This document shows positions 14,737 through 22,440 of a stretch of 35,193 nt of DNA, piece by piece. Made by a program: the position numbers and the translations under genes. Numbering within the stretch: the first letter of the stretch is position 1; each line of letters starts with the position of its first letter. The notes beneath the pieces are model-generated. The model was not told the origin of the DNA. It saw only the letters and a program-made list of their open reading frames with translations, and ran no database searches. The stretch spans positions 1 to 35,193 of the forward strand of contig DGVK01000032.1 of NCBI GenBank assembly GCA_002395905.1. Reading direction: 5' to 3'. The stretch is from Verrucomicrobia bacterium UBA4286. Its GTDB lineage: Bacteria; Verrucomicrobiota; Kiritimatiellia; RFP12; UBA1067.

Positions 14737-17040
14737 GTGCCGAAGACGACTAGGAGGATGTTCATCGGCGGCGCGGTCGCGTTCGCCGCCATGTCAGGGC
14801 GGTGCGGTTCTGCCGCCGCGACGCAGCGCAGGCAGCGCTGCTTCTTCGATACGACGTGGTGGGATCCGTTCGTCGAGGATATCGCCGACGCCGACACCTA
14901 CATCCGCCGCAAGTTCCGCCAAGACGTGACAGATGGATCGACGGGACTGGATGTTCCCGCCCTCAAGAAGGTTCTTTCCGGCATTGTTTCGTCAGGCCGT
15001 GCGGCCGGCGAGCCGTGGCGCGTCACAAAAGCGAAATGTTTCGCCGCGCAGGCGGAGCGGATGGCGATCGACGTTTCGCCGCTTGACTGGTTTCCTGCGA
15101 TTTCCGTCTGGAATCGCTGGGACAGGCCGATAAGCGGCGTGATACGCAGCCGCGCCGGCGAAGTGAACGCCGCGAAAATCCCTGCGAGCGTGCGTGAGAA
15201 ATGGCGGCGCGGCAATGCCGACGGCACCTGGAACATGTGGCAGGACTTCGACCACTCCGTCCCGGACTGGCGAGCAATCCTGCCGCTTGGATTCCCCGGC
15301 ATGAAGGAGCGCCTCGGGCAGTGCGCCGTCAAGGGCGATTCGTTCTACGATTCGTGCGCAATCGCGATGGAGGCGATGCTTGCCGGTATAGACCGCTTCA
15401 TTGCGCAGGGGAAAAAGAATCTCGCCTCCAACCCGGAGTCGGTGCGCCTCGCCAGGGAGGTTGAAAGTCTGGAGCGGCTGAGGGCTGGCGCGCCCGTGAC
15501 GGCCTACGACGTGATGATGTTCGTGTGGCTGTACTTCTTCTACAGCGAACACCTCGACGGCATACAGTGCCGTTCGCTCACGGAGCTCGACGTGTTCCTC
15601 ACGCCGTACTACGATGCCGACATTGCCGCCGGGCGCACAAGCGAGGCGGAGTTCCGCGAGCAGCTCAAGCACTTCCTGTGGCAGTGGGGTTCGATTTCCA
15701 ACTACTGGAACCAGCCCGTCGGCTTCGGTGGCACTAATGCCGACGGCACGAGCGCCTACAACCACGTCTCGCGCATCATTCTCGACGTCATGGACGAATG
15801 CGCGCTGGCGACGCCGAAGTTTCTCGCAAAGGTCGCGCCCAACACGCCGGACTGGGCGTGGGACAAGATGCTCGACATGGCGCGTCGCCACCGCTCGATC
15901 TCCTTCATCGGCGAAGAGCCGACGGCGCTGGCGCTGAAGAAGTGGTACGGCGCGAGCGACGAGGACTGCCGCACGATGGTCGTAAAGGGCTGCTACGAGT
16001 TCATACTGCGCGACGCCGCGAACGACACCGCCGTCGGTCACGTCAATTTCCTGAAGCCAATCGAGAAGATGCTGGACGAGGCAAGTCGCGGCGAGGCGGA
16101 CTGGCCGGACTTCGAGTCGTTCCGCTCCGAATACCTGCGGCGTCTCGCTGATGCCACGAACAGCTGCCGCGAGATCGCCTTCGAGTTCGAGAAGGTGCTG
16201 GCCGATGTGAACCCCGCGAACTGCATGACGCTCGCAACGGAGCACGCGCTCCGGACTCGGCGCGACGCCTTCGCGAACGGATGTCCCCGCGGCAACGGCA
16301 GCAGAATCCTCGCCGTCGGATTGGGAACGGCGGTCGATGCGCTCCTCGCAGTCAAGGAAATAGCATACGAGCGCCGCGAAATGACGCTCGCCTCTCTCGG
16401 CGGCGCGATGGCCGGGAACTGGAAGGGGCACGAGGCGCTGCGTCTCAGAATGCTTCGCTCGCCGCGCAAGTGGGGCAACAACGATCAGGAGGCGAATGCG
16501 CTGGGAGCCGCCGTCATCAACTGCTTCGCCGCCCAGATAAACGGAAAGCCAAACGCCCGCGGCGGAATCTTCCTCGCGAGCGGACATTGCGCCAGGCAGT
16601 ATATCGAACTTGGAGAGAGGACGGGCGCCACCCCGGACGGACGGCGCAAGGGCGATGAAATCTCGAAGAACCTTTCGCCGACCATGGGAGCGGATACCGA
16701 GGGCGCGACAGCGCTCGTCCAGACGCTTGCCGCGAGCAGCGCAACCACGCTTCCCGGCGACTACCCGCTGGACATGATGCTCCATCCGTCCGTCTGCATT
16801 GGCGACAAAGGGCTGAAGGCCATGCGCTCGCTCGTCGAAGTCTTCCACGCGAACGGAGGGAGCGTCATCCAGTTCACCGTGTTCAGCGCGGAGGAACTCC
16901 GCGACGCGCAGAAGCACCCCGAACGCTACGAGAACCTTCAGGTGCGCGTATGCGGCTGGAACGTCAGATGGAACGACCTTTCGCGCAAGGAGCAGGATGC
17001 ATACATCCGCCGCGCCGAAAATGTCATGAGGGGGTGGTGA
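14737..17040 (+). CDS. Glycyl-radical enzyme (PFL-like superfamily) with apparent Tat signal
   Basis: A 767-residue glycyl-radical enzyme. The catalytic cysteine motif is VKGCYEF (C419, E421), the GCxE pattern of dehydratase/lyase-type members rather than the CC of pyruvate formate-lyase. The C-terminal radical loop is VRVCGWNVRWNDLS (G740), in the family position near the end. An activase gene starts 1 nt after the stop. The N-terminus is odd: MPKTTRRMFIGGAVAFAAMSG followed by an Ala-rich region fits a twin-arginine signal (TRRMFI plus hydrophobic stretch, AAA cleavage-like site). GTG at 14737 is chosen because AAGGAGGG lies 4 nt upstream. The ATG at 14758 has AGGAGG directly abutting it (the codons for RR), too close to work as a Shine-Dalgarno. 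The substrate is unknown; exported glycyl-radical enzymes would be highly unusual. Confidence 0.9.
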   Translation: MPKTTRRMFIGGAVAFAAMSGRCGSAAATQRRQRCFFDTTWWDPFVEDIADADTYIRRKFRQDVTDGSTGLDVPALKKVLSGIVSSGRAAGEPWRVTKAKCFAAQAERMAIDVSPLDWFPAISVWNRWDRPISGVIRSRAGEVNAAKIPASVREKWRRGNADGTWNMWQDFDHSVPDWRAILPLGFPGMKERLGQCAVKGDSFYDSCAIAMEAMLAGIDRFIAQGKKNLASNPESVRLAREVESLERLRAGAPVTAYDVMMFVWLYFFYSEHLDGIQCRSLTELDVFLTPYYDADIAAGRTSEAEFREQLKHFLWQWGSISNYWNQPVGFGGTNADGTSAYNHVSRIILDVMDECALATPKFLAKVAPNTPDWAWDKMLDMARRHRSISFIGEEPTALALKKWYGASDEDCRTMVVKGCYEFILRDAANDTAVGHVNFLKPIEKMLDEASRGEADWPDFESFRSEYLRRLADATNSCREIAFEFEKVLADVNPANCMTLATEHALRTRRDAFANGCPRGNGSRILAVGLGTAVDALLAVKEIAYERREMTLASLGGAMAGNWKGHEALRLRMLRSPRKWGNNDQEANALGAAVINCFAAQINGKPNARGGIFLASGHCARQYIELGERTGATPDGRRKGDEISKNLSPTMGADTEGATALVQTLAASSATTLPGDYPLDMMLHPSVCIGDKGLKAMRSLVEVFHANGGSVIQFTVFSAEELRDAQKHPERYENLQVRVCGWNVRWNDLSRKEQDAYIRRAENVMRGW

Positions 17041-17041
17041 C

Positions 17042-17800
17042 GTGAAGACGCCTCTCATGCTGGATACCAAGCGAATGGCCATCTGGGACGGGCCGGGGAT
17101 AAGGACAACGTTCTTCGTCAAAGGCTGTCCGCTGAAATGCATATGGTGCCACAACCCCGAGTCGATAGACTCCGGCGCCCAGTGGGCGCGTTTCAGGCAC
17201 CTGTGCATGCGCCACGAGCGCTGCACCATGGACGAGTCGACCTGCCCGACAAGGGCGCTGAAGCTCTACGGCAAGGAGATGTCGATTGACGCGATTGTCG
17301 CCAAGGCACTTGAGGACAAGCCGTTCTACGACAGGTCGGGCGGCGGCGTGACGCTCTCCGGCGGCGAGCCGCTGTTCTTCTGGCAATGGGCGGCTGAACT
17401 TTTCAAGGCGTTCAAGGCGGCGGGGTTGCACACTTGCCTCGATACGTCGCTCTATGCGCCGCCGGCAGCGATTGACGCGCTGTTGCCTGTCACGGATATG
17501 TGGCTGCCGGACTACAAGGCGCACGACGATGCACTGCACATGAAGTTCACTGGCGTATCAAACTCGATCATCCGCCGCAATCTGGAAAGACTTGTCGCGG
17601 TTGGTGCTAAGATTGAGGTTCGCTGCCTCGCCGTTCCAGGTTGCACGGACGGCGCAGACATCGCCGCTCGCCGGGCCTGGCTGAATTCCATCGGCGTGGA
17701 TGATTCATCCATCGTCGACCTGGAATACTTCGACTACGCCCGTTCCAAGTACCTCGCGCTCGGCATGCCAGATACCATGCCGCCGAAAAAGACAGATTGA
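17042..17800 (+). CDS. Glycyl-radical enzyme activase (radical SAM)
   Basis: A 252-residue activating enzyme that uses S-adenosylmethionine and a 4Fe-4S cluster to place the radical on the partner glycine. The cluster motif CxxxCxxC is C29-C33-C36 in VKGCPLKCIWCHNPES, preceded by DGPGIRTTFFV. A second cysteine group (HLCMRHERCTMDESTCP, about residues 57-73) is a shortened form of the ferredoxin-like insert of many activases. SGGGVTLSGGEPLF and DYKAHDDALHMKFTGV are typical downstream motifs. It has no signal peptide, so activation must be cytoplasmic. The start is GTG, 1 nt after the enzyme's stop codon. The C-terminal coding end contains a CGGCATG/CATGCCG inverted repeat (about 17761-17782). 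Confidence 0.93.
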   Translation: MKTPLMLDTKRMAIWDGPGIRTTFFVKGCPLKCIWCHNPESIDSGAQWARFRHLCMRHERCTMDESTCPTRALKLYGKEMSIDAIVAKALEDKPFYDRSGGGVTLSGGEPLFFWQWAAELFKAFKAAGLHTCLDTSLYAPPAAIDALLPVTDMWLPDYKAHDDALHMKFTGVSNSIIRRNLERLVAVGAKIEVRCLAVPGCTDGADIAARRAWLNSIGVDDSSIVDLEYFDYARSKYLALGMPDTMPPKKTD

Positions 17801-17820
17801 AAACGGTATCGCCGCATTTT

Positions 17821-17829
17821 TGGTATAAT
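17821..17829 (+). promoter_or_regulatory. Extended -10 promoter upstream of the secreted hydrolase
   Basis: TTTTTGGTATAAT with hexamer TATAAT at 17824-17829. The predicted start at about 17836 coincides with a GTG opening a 9-codon frame. It gives the hydrolase a promoter separate from the activase. Confidence 0.65.
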
Positions 17830-17835
17830 ACCGCC

Positions 17836-17865
17836 GTGTTCGAAGAATTCAACCTGAAACCCTGA
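17836..17865 (+). CDS. Possible leaderless 9-codon leader peptide
   Basis: GTG at the predicted transcription start opens a frame of nine codons (MFEEFNLKP) closed by TGA. It lies 16 nt upstream of the hydrolase ATG, which has no good Shine-Dalgarno. It could be a translated leader that allows re-initiation, or a chance frame. The peptide has no regulatory-codon run. Confidence 0.25.
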   Translation: MFEEFNLKP

Positions 17866-17881
17866 ATAAAAGCGTCAAGCA

Positions 17882-20299
17882 ATGATTCATGTCAAGGATG
17901 TCGTGTCCTGCATCGCGGTGTTCTGCGGTGTCGTCGCCGCGTCGGCGGGAGTCGAGCCCGTCGAAGTCACCACGTCGCCCTATGGGTGGCTGGACATACC
18001 GGGCGGGGAGATCTCGCTCGTCGTATACCTCCCGGGCTGGTCTTCGCCGTCCGTCAAAGCTGACTGGGCGGGAGCGGATGAAGATGCCGCCAACATGACG
18101 GCCGCGGGCAGAGGCCGCCCGTTTACGGTTTCACTGGCGGACGGCAAGGAAATCTTCAAGGGGCGGGCATGCTGGGAACCTCGGCCCGACGGCTCTCTCG
18201 CCGGAAAGGTGCGTGTCGATTGCGTCGCGGCGGTAGAGTTGCAGTGTCTGGCGCTTGTCGCGAACGTCTCGTCGCCGTTCGCATCCAGACTCGGCGCGAG
18301 CAAGGCTTCGCACTATGAAATCCCCATCGCCGGAGGCCGTTCGCTTGTCCTTTCCTTCCCTGAGACGCTGCCGGTATATGCTCAGGACTCCCGTCCCTGG
18401 GGAGGAGGGTGGACAGTGCGGTTCTTCGAGCCGCCGAACCGCAGGAAATTCGCGCCTGGCGATTCCGTCGAATGGAATGTCGTCGTCGCTTCGTCCGACG
18501 GCGCTCCGCTGAAACTTACCCGCGGGCGCCCCATCACGATAACGGGGAAAAGCGGCTGGACGCGGTTCGACTACAAGAAGGACATAACGCCGGGCAGCGC
18601 CCTCGACTTCTCGCAGATGGGTCTGCTTGACGCACCGGCGGGGAAGCACGGCTGGCTCAAGGCAGCAGGCGGACGATTCGAGTTCGAGGGGATGCCGGGA
18701 GTCGAGCAGCGCTTCTACGGCGTGAACCTCTGCTTCGCCGCGAACTATCTGGAACACGAGGATGCGGATATGCTCGTCGAGCGCTTCGCCCGGCTCGGCT
18801 ACAACACGATACGCATCCACCACCACGACGGCGACTGGTTCGCCTCCGACGACAACAAGGACAGACTCGACTATCTCATCGCCCGCGCAATCGAAAAAGG
18901 GATGTACATAACGACCGACCTGTACGTCTCGCGCCCGGTAAAGTGGCGCGACATCGGCATAGACCGCGCCGGAGAGATGGACAAGAGCCTCTACAAGACC
19001 TACATCCCGCTGCACGACGCCGCGTTCCGCGACTGGGCGGAGCATTCTCGCTCGTTCCTCGAGCACGTGAACCCGTACACGGGCCGCGCCTACAAGGACG
19101 AACCGGGGATGCCGTTCGTCGTCCTGGTCAACGAAGGCAAGCTTTACATGGGATGGGGCTCCGCGAAGAAGATGTCCGATCCGGTGGTCGTCGCTGCTTG
19201 GAGGGAGTTTGGCGGCAAGGGCGCCCCGCCGTCGCAGGGCGTCGCGGGACCTGACGAAGTATCCGCCCGTTTCGATGCGTGGATCGGACGGCGGATGTGG
19301 GAGAAGGGGTCTGCGTTCGTGCGCTCGCTCGGCTGCCGCGCACTCCTCTCGAACGACAACAACGGCCGCTGGCACGGCGAAGGGCAGGGGCTTACGCCGC
19401 TCTACGACTATGTCGACTGCCACTTCTACGTCGATCACCCCGTGTTCCTGGAGACGCCGTGGCGCCTGCCGTCGCGCTGCGAGAACTGCAACCCGGTCAT
19501 CACCGGCAAGCCGCCGATATTCCATCGCGGATGGGCGAAAGGCGCGTCCAAGCCCTACACAATCAGCGAATGGAACTTCTCGGGGCCCGGCCGCTACCGC
19601 GGAATGGGAGGCGTCCTTACCGGTGCTTTCGCATCCGAGCAGGAGTGGGACGGGCTTTGGCGATTCACCTACTCCCACTCCAGCCGCAACCTCAAGGACT
19701 CGCCCAGCCTCCCGCCTGGCAATTTCGACCTGGCGACCGATCCTCTCATGGCGGCGGGCGACCGCGCCGGGGTCTGTCTGTACCTTCGGCGCGATGCCGC
19801 GCCGGGTTCGCTGCGGCTCGACACCGAACGCGGTTCGATGGCTATCGTGTCGCATCGCACCTGCGGAGGGTTCGTGGAGCGAGGCTCAATGGATGCGGGG
19901 CCGCTCTCCTTCTCCCTTTCTCCGTGCGGCGGCGAGGCAATCGTTCCGGCGACGATGTGGGTCTCGTCGCTCGACGACCGCTCTCTGGTCGATTCGTCGC
20001 GCATTCTGCTCGTCCACCTGACCGACGTGCAGGGTGGCGGTGCGCGCTACGCTGACGAGTCGCGCCGATTCCTCCTTCACTGGGGACGCGGGCTACTCGT
20101 CGAAAACGGCGCGGCCGACGTCGCGCTGAGACTTTCAAACCCGTCCGCCTACACCGTCTTTGAACTGGACACAGCGGGGAACAGACTCTCCGAAATCCCC
20201 TCGCGTGCCGCTGACGGCGCATTGCGCTTCACCGTTTCCACGTGCGGCAAAAGCGGCGGCCGCATCTACTACGAGATTTGCAAGGCGGCGGGGTTGTAG
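17882..20299 (+). CDS. Secreted glycoside hydrolase-like protein (clan GH-A type)
   Basis: An 805-residue exported protein. The signal peptide is MIHVKDVVSCIAVFCGVVAA with likely cleavage after SAG or nearby. An N-terminal beta region (about 25-270) precedes a TIM-barrel-like domain that opens with FYGVNLCFAANYLEHEDADM and LGYNTIRIHHHDGDW. Two conserved glutamates fit retaining clan GH-A enzymes: E418 (VLVNEGKLY, proposed acid/base after Asn) and E563 (TISEWNFSGPGR, proposed nucleophile). A C-terminal beta domain follows. The exact GH family and substrate cannot be read by eye. It may be the polysaccharide-degrading partner of the upstream secreted protein and glycyl-radical enzyme. The start codon is uncertain: 17882 or ATG 17890 in another frame; only 17882 fits the signal peptide. 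Confidence 0.82.
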   Translation: MIHVKDVVSCIAVFCGVVAASAGVEPVEVTTSPYGWLDIPGGEISLVVYLPGWSSPSVKADWAGADEDAANMTAAGRGRPFTVSLADGKEIFKGRACWEPRPDGSLAGKVRVDCVAAVELQCLALVANVSSPFASRLGASKASHYEIPIAGGRSLVLSFPETLPVYAQDSRPWGGGWTVRFFEPPNRRKFAPGDSVEWNVVVASSDGAPLKLTRGRPITITGKSGWTRFDYKKDITPGSALDFSQMGLLDAPAGKHGWLKAAGGRFEFEGMPGVEQRFYGVNLCFAANYLEHEDADMLVERFARLGYNTIRIHHHDGDWFASDDNKDRLDYLIARAIEKGMYITTDLYVSRPVKWRDIGIDRAGEMDKSLYKTYIPLHDAAFRDWAEHSRSFLEHVNPYTGRAYKDEPGMPFVVLVNEGKLYMGWGSAKKMSDPVVVAAWREFGGKGAPPSQGVAGPDEVSARFDAWIGRRMWEKGSAFVRSLGCRALLSNDNNGRWHGEGQGLTPLYDYVDCHFYVDHPVFLETPWRLPSRCENCNPVITGKPPIFHRGWAKGASKPYTISEWNFSGPGRYRGMGGVLTGAFASEQEWDGLWRFTYSHSSRNLKDSPSLPPGNFDLATDPLMAAGDRAGVCLYLRRDAAPGSLRLDTERGSMAIVSHRTCGGFVERGSMDAGPLSFSLSPCGGEAIVPATMWVSSLDDRSLVDSSRILLVHLTDVQGGGARYADESRRFLLHWGRGLLVENGAADVALRLSNPSAYTVFELDTAGNRLSEIPSRAADGALRFTVSTCGKSGGRIYYEICKAAGL

Positions 20300-20329
20300 A
20301 GGTGCTGCGAAATTAAACCTGCTGTGTCA

Positions 20330-20773
20330 ATGCGCACGATTCTTATTTCAGGTATGGGTGCGTCGCCAGCCGTGATGACGAATGCTGTTTGAGAGCTTGC
20401 ACACAGTGGCCTTTTATTGTTGGTCCCTCGAAAGGCGCTGGGCAGCGGCGGGTTGAAAAATTTCGTCGAGGCTGTCGACGCCATCGGCGCGGACGGCGTG
20501 GCGGAAATCGCCGGATGGCATCAGGCGTACGGCAGCAGGGAGGCGGCGTCGATGAAGGAGCGGAAGCTTGTTATCGCGGCAGACGTCCTGGGGACGGTCG
20601 ACAAGAGCGACATGGCGGCGGAGAAGGCCGTGCTCAAGCAGCACGGATATTTTGCGCACGAGGACGCGCAATGGGCGGCGGACCACTCGCCGCAGGAAAT
20701 GCGCGCGGAGCGCGAACGCAGCGCGGCGGAGCTTTCGTCGCGGCTGTGCGGCGGCGGCGCGAATATGGTATAA
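20330..20773 (+). pseudogene. Broken gene with CRISPR-associated (NE0113/Csx-like) N-terminus
   Basis: ATG at 20330 starts MRTILISGMGASPAVMTNAV, then an in-frame TGA, then ELAHSGLLLLVPRK in the same frame, and 114 more codons to TAA at 20771. The opening resembles the Rossmann-like start of CRISPR-associated ring-nuclease/NE0113-type proteins (ILxSxxGxSPAVxTETVWALAH), with the TGA where Trp (TGG) is expected. The downstream part (FVEAVDAIGADGVAEIAGWH, AADVLGTVDKSDMAAEKAVL) I do not recognise, and it does not look like the middle of that family. So this may be a deletion scar joining two genes. There is no Shine-Dalgarno, and no CRISPR array or other cas gene is in the window. Confidence 0.5.
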
Positions 20774-20774
20774 T
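20766..20774 (+). promoter_or_regulatory. Extended -10 promoter of the metallophosphoesterase gene
   Basis: TATGGTATAAT with hexamer 20769-20774, overlapping the stop of the broken upstream frame. The predicted start at about 20781 gives a 34-nt leader carrying AGGAG (20801-20805). Here the same promoter element feeds a conventional leader. Confidence 0.65.
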
Positions 20775-20814
20775 ATCATTTCATTGCTAAAGCAGGTTAA
20801 AGGAGAGGGTGGTG

Positions 20815-21915
20815 ATGATCAAGACTATTCTGGAGTATCAGCCGATTCTTTTCGCGTTGATTCTGGTGTTTACGTTCGTACGGCGGTGCAGACTCGGCGC
20901 GTTGGGGCGCGTGTTGTGGACGGTTGGACTCTTTCTTTGCGCGGTCAAGTTTGTGGTTTTCGAGTTTGTCGGAGGGGCGGCGTTTGCGCCAGTCATGCCT
21001 GAGAAGCTGATATGGATATGGAATATCGCGTATTCCGGCATGTGCCTGCTTCTCATGTTTTCGATTCTGCTGTTTTTCCTCCCGCCCAGAGTCAAACTGG
21101 CCGTTCTTCCCTTGCTGTCTTGGGGGCTTGCTGCCGCAGGCGTCTATAACGGCCTGCGTGTCCCGGACATCCGCGAGGTGGAGCTTTCGTTCGCCAATCT
21201 TCCTGCATCGCTTGACGGATACAGGATTCTCCACATAACCGACGTGCACACAAGTTCCGCAGCCACCCGCTGGCGCACCGAGGCAATTGTCGAGAAGGCC
21301 AATGCCGCAGGTGCCGACCTTATCGTGGTCACGGGCGATCTTGTGGACGGACAGCCGGTCGACCAGGCCGCGAATCTCGAGCCGCTCAAGAATCTGGCGG
21401 CGAGGGACGGCGTTCTGCACTGCACCGGCAATCACGAGTATTACAGCAACTGGCCAGGATGGAAGCGCCGGTATGACGAATGGGGCTTTCTCTTCCTTGA
21501 TGGTGAATGGGTCTCGCCGCGGGCGGGGCTGGCTGTCGCGGGCGTTCGCGACACGGCGTGCGGGCGTGCCGGTATCCCTGTGCCTGAAGTCGCGGGCGCG
21601 TTCGACGGCGCGACGAACGGCGAGTTCCGTGTGCTGCTGCAGCACAAGCCCTACTTCGACCATGTGAAGTACGGCAAGAAACCCCTGGAGGATTTCGACC
21701 TGCAGATTTCGGGCCACACCCACGGCGGAGTTGCACCGGTGATGGGATGGCTTGTGAGGGCTTTCAACAATGGATATCTGCGTGGCGTTTACGACCTCGG
21801 TCGCGGGCGCACGATGTTCGTGTCGCGGGGCGCCGGACAGTGGGCCGGTTTCCCGATACGGTTCTTTGACGATTCCGAGATCACCGTGCTAGTCCTGAGG
21901 CGAAAAGCCGACTGA
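20815..21915 (+). CDS. Membrane-anchored metallophosphoesterase
   Basis: A 366-residue protein of the calcineurin-like phosphoesterase family (YaeI/YkuE-like). Three or four hydrophobic segments occupy about residues 5-125 (PILFALILVFTFV, LWTVGLFLCAVKFVVFEFV, LLMFSILLFFL and PLLSWGLAAAGV). The catalytic domain has all metal-binding motifs: D143 and H145 in ITDVH, GDLVDG, GNHEYY, LQHKPYFD and GHTHGG. The ATG at 20815 is chosen over the GTGs at 20809 and 20812 because AGGAG lies 9 nt upstream. Relatives hydrolyse phosphodiesters such as lipid-linked substrates at the membrane; the substrate here is unknown. Confidence 0.9.
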   Translation: MIKTILEYQPILFALILVFTFVRRCRLGALGRVLWTVGLFLCAVKFVVFEFVGGAAFAPVMPEKLIWIWNIAYSGMCLLLMFSILLFFLPPRVKLAVLPLLSWGLAAAGVYNGLRVPDIREVELSFANLPASLDGYRILHITDVHTSSAATRWRTEAIVEKANAAGADLIVVTGDLVDGQPVDQAANLEPLKNLAARDGVLHCTGNHEYYSNWPGWKRRYDEWGFLFLDGEWVSPRAGLAVAGVRDTACGRAGIPVPEVAGAFDGATNGEFRVLLQHKPYFDHVKYGKKPLEDFDLQISGHTHGGVAPVMGWLVRAFNNGYLRGVYDLGRGRTMFVSRGAGQWAGFPIRFFDDSEITVLVLRRKAD

Positions 21916-22012
21916 CGAAAAAGACTGTCAGATTTCGGCGTCACAGCCTCCTTGCTTGGTGTAAGCGACGAAAAGGTTCGCGTAACAACCAAGAAGAAAG
22001 AGAAGGTGCGAC

Positions 22013-22420
22013 ATGAACAAGAAGAATGCGAGAACTATGGCGGTGGCTATTGCGGCGGCGGCGATGATGATTTGCGGTTCGGCGCTGGCGGCGCCTGGCG
22101 TTCGCGGCGGCGGATGGACGGGGCGCGGTCCGGCGCAGGAGCATTGCCGAGAGAACCGCGGCTGGGGCGACTACGGCCGTCATGACCGCGACGAACACTA
22201 CGACCGCAACAACCGTTATGGTCGTCATGACCACTACGACCGTCATGACCGCCATGATCGCTACGACCGCCACGACAGGCGTGAAAGAAGCGGCTGGCTT
22301 CACGAGGTCGTCAAGCAGAAACAGATCGAGATCATCACGGCGGCGAAGTGCGCGAACAAAATCGGCGTTACGGCTGCGAAGACCACGGCCAAGATCGCCA
22401 AGGCGCGACACACGCGCTGA
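22013..22420 (+). CDS. Small secreted His/Asp/Arg/Tyr-rich repeat protein
   Basis: A 135-residue protein with a clear signal peptide (MNKKNARTMAVAIAAAAMMI, cleavage near GSALA/AP). A low-complexity centre (about residues 58-95) repeats YDRHDRHDRYDRHDRR, alternating Asp, Arg, His and Tyr. The tail (about 96-135) is helical and Lys/Ala-rich. A purine-rich stretch (AAGAAGAAAGAGAAGG) precedes the ATG. I do not recognise a family. The repeat could bind metals or polyanions, or act as a flexible linker, but composition alone does not prove it. The preceding spacer 21916-22012 shows only a weak CTGAC/GTCAG inverted repeat. Confidence 0.7.
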   Translation: MNKKNARTMAVAIAAAAMMICGSALAAPGVRGGGWTGRGPAQEHCRENRGWGDYGRHDRDEHYDRNNRYGRHDHYDRHDRHDRYDRHDRRERSGWLHEVVKQKQIEIITAAKCANKIGVTAAKTTAKIAKARHTR

Positions 22421-22425
22421 GATTT

Positions 22426-22434
22426 TGGTATAAT
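22426..22434 (+). promoter_or_regulatory. Extended -10 promoter, leaderless, before broken membrane gene
   Basis: ATTTTGGTATAAT with hexamer 22429-22434. The predicted start at 22441 coincides with GTG of GTGATG (22441-22446), so translation would be leaderless. Confidence 0.65.
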
Positions 22435-22440
22435 GAAGGG

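Noticed and set aside
14992..17229. A 745-codon open frame antisense to the glycyl-radical enzyme and activase; similar antisense frames at 1700-3274 (minus), 3688-5673 (minus), 7361-9451 (minus) and 26590-29280 (plus).
   Set aside because: They mirror GC-rich codon use of well-identified genes on the other strand. They have no conserved motifs, no Shine-Dalgarno, and compositions (Arg/His/Val-rich) typical of shadow frames.
17761..17782. CGGCATG/CATGCCG inverted repeat as a terminator of the activase.
   Set aside because: It lies inside the coding region before the stop and is followed by A residues rather than a T-run on the coding strand.
20387..20392. Reading the in-frame TGA as tryptophan (alternative genetic code) to keep the CRISPR-like gene intact.
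   Set aside because: TGA is the natural stop of several sound genes here, including glnN, the glycyl-radical enzyme, the activase and the phosphoesterase, and Trp is coded by TGG with a CCA-anticodon tRNA.
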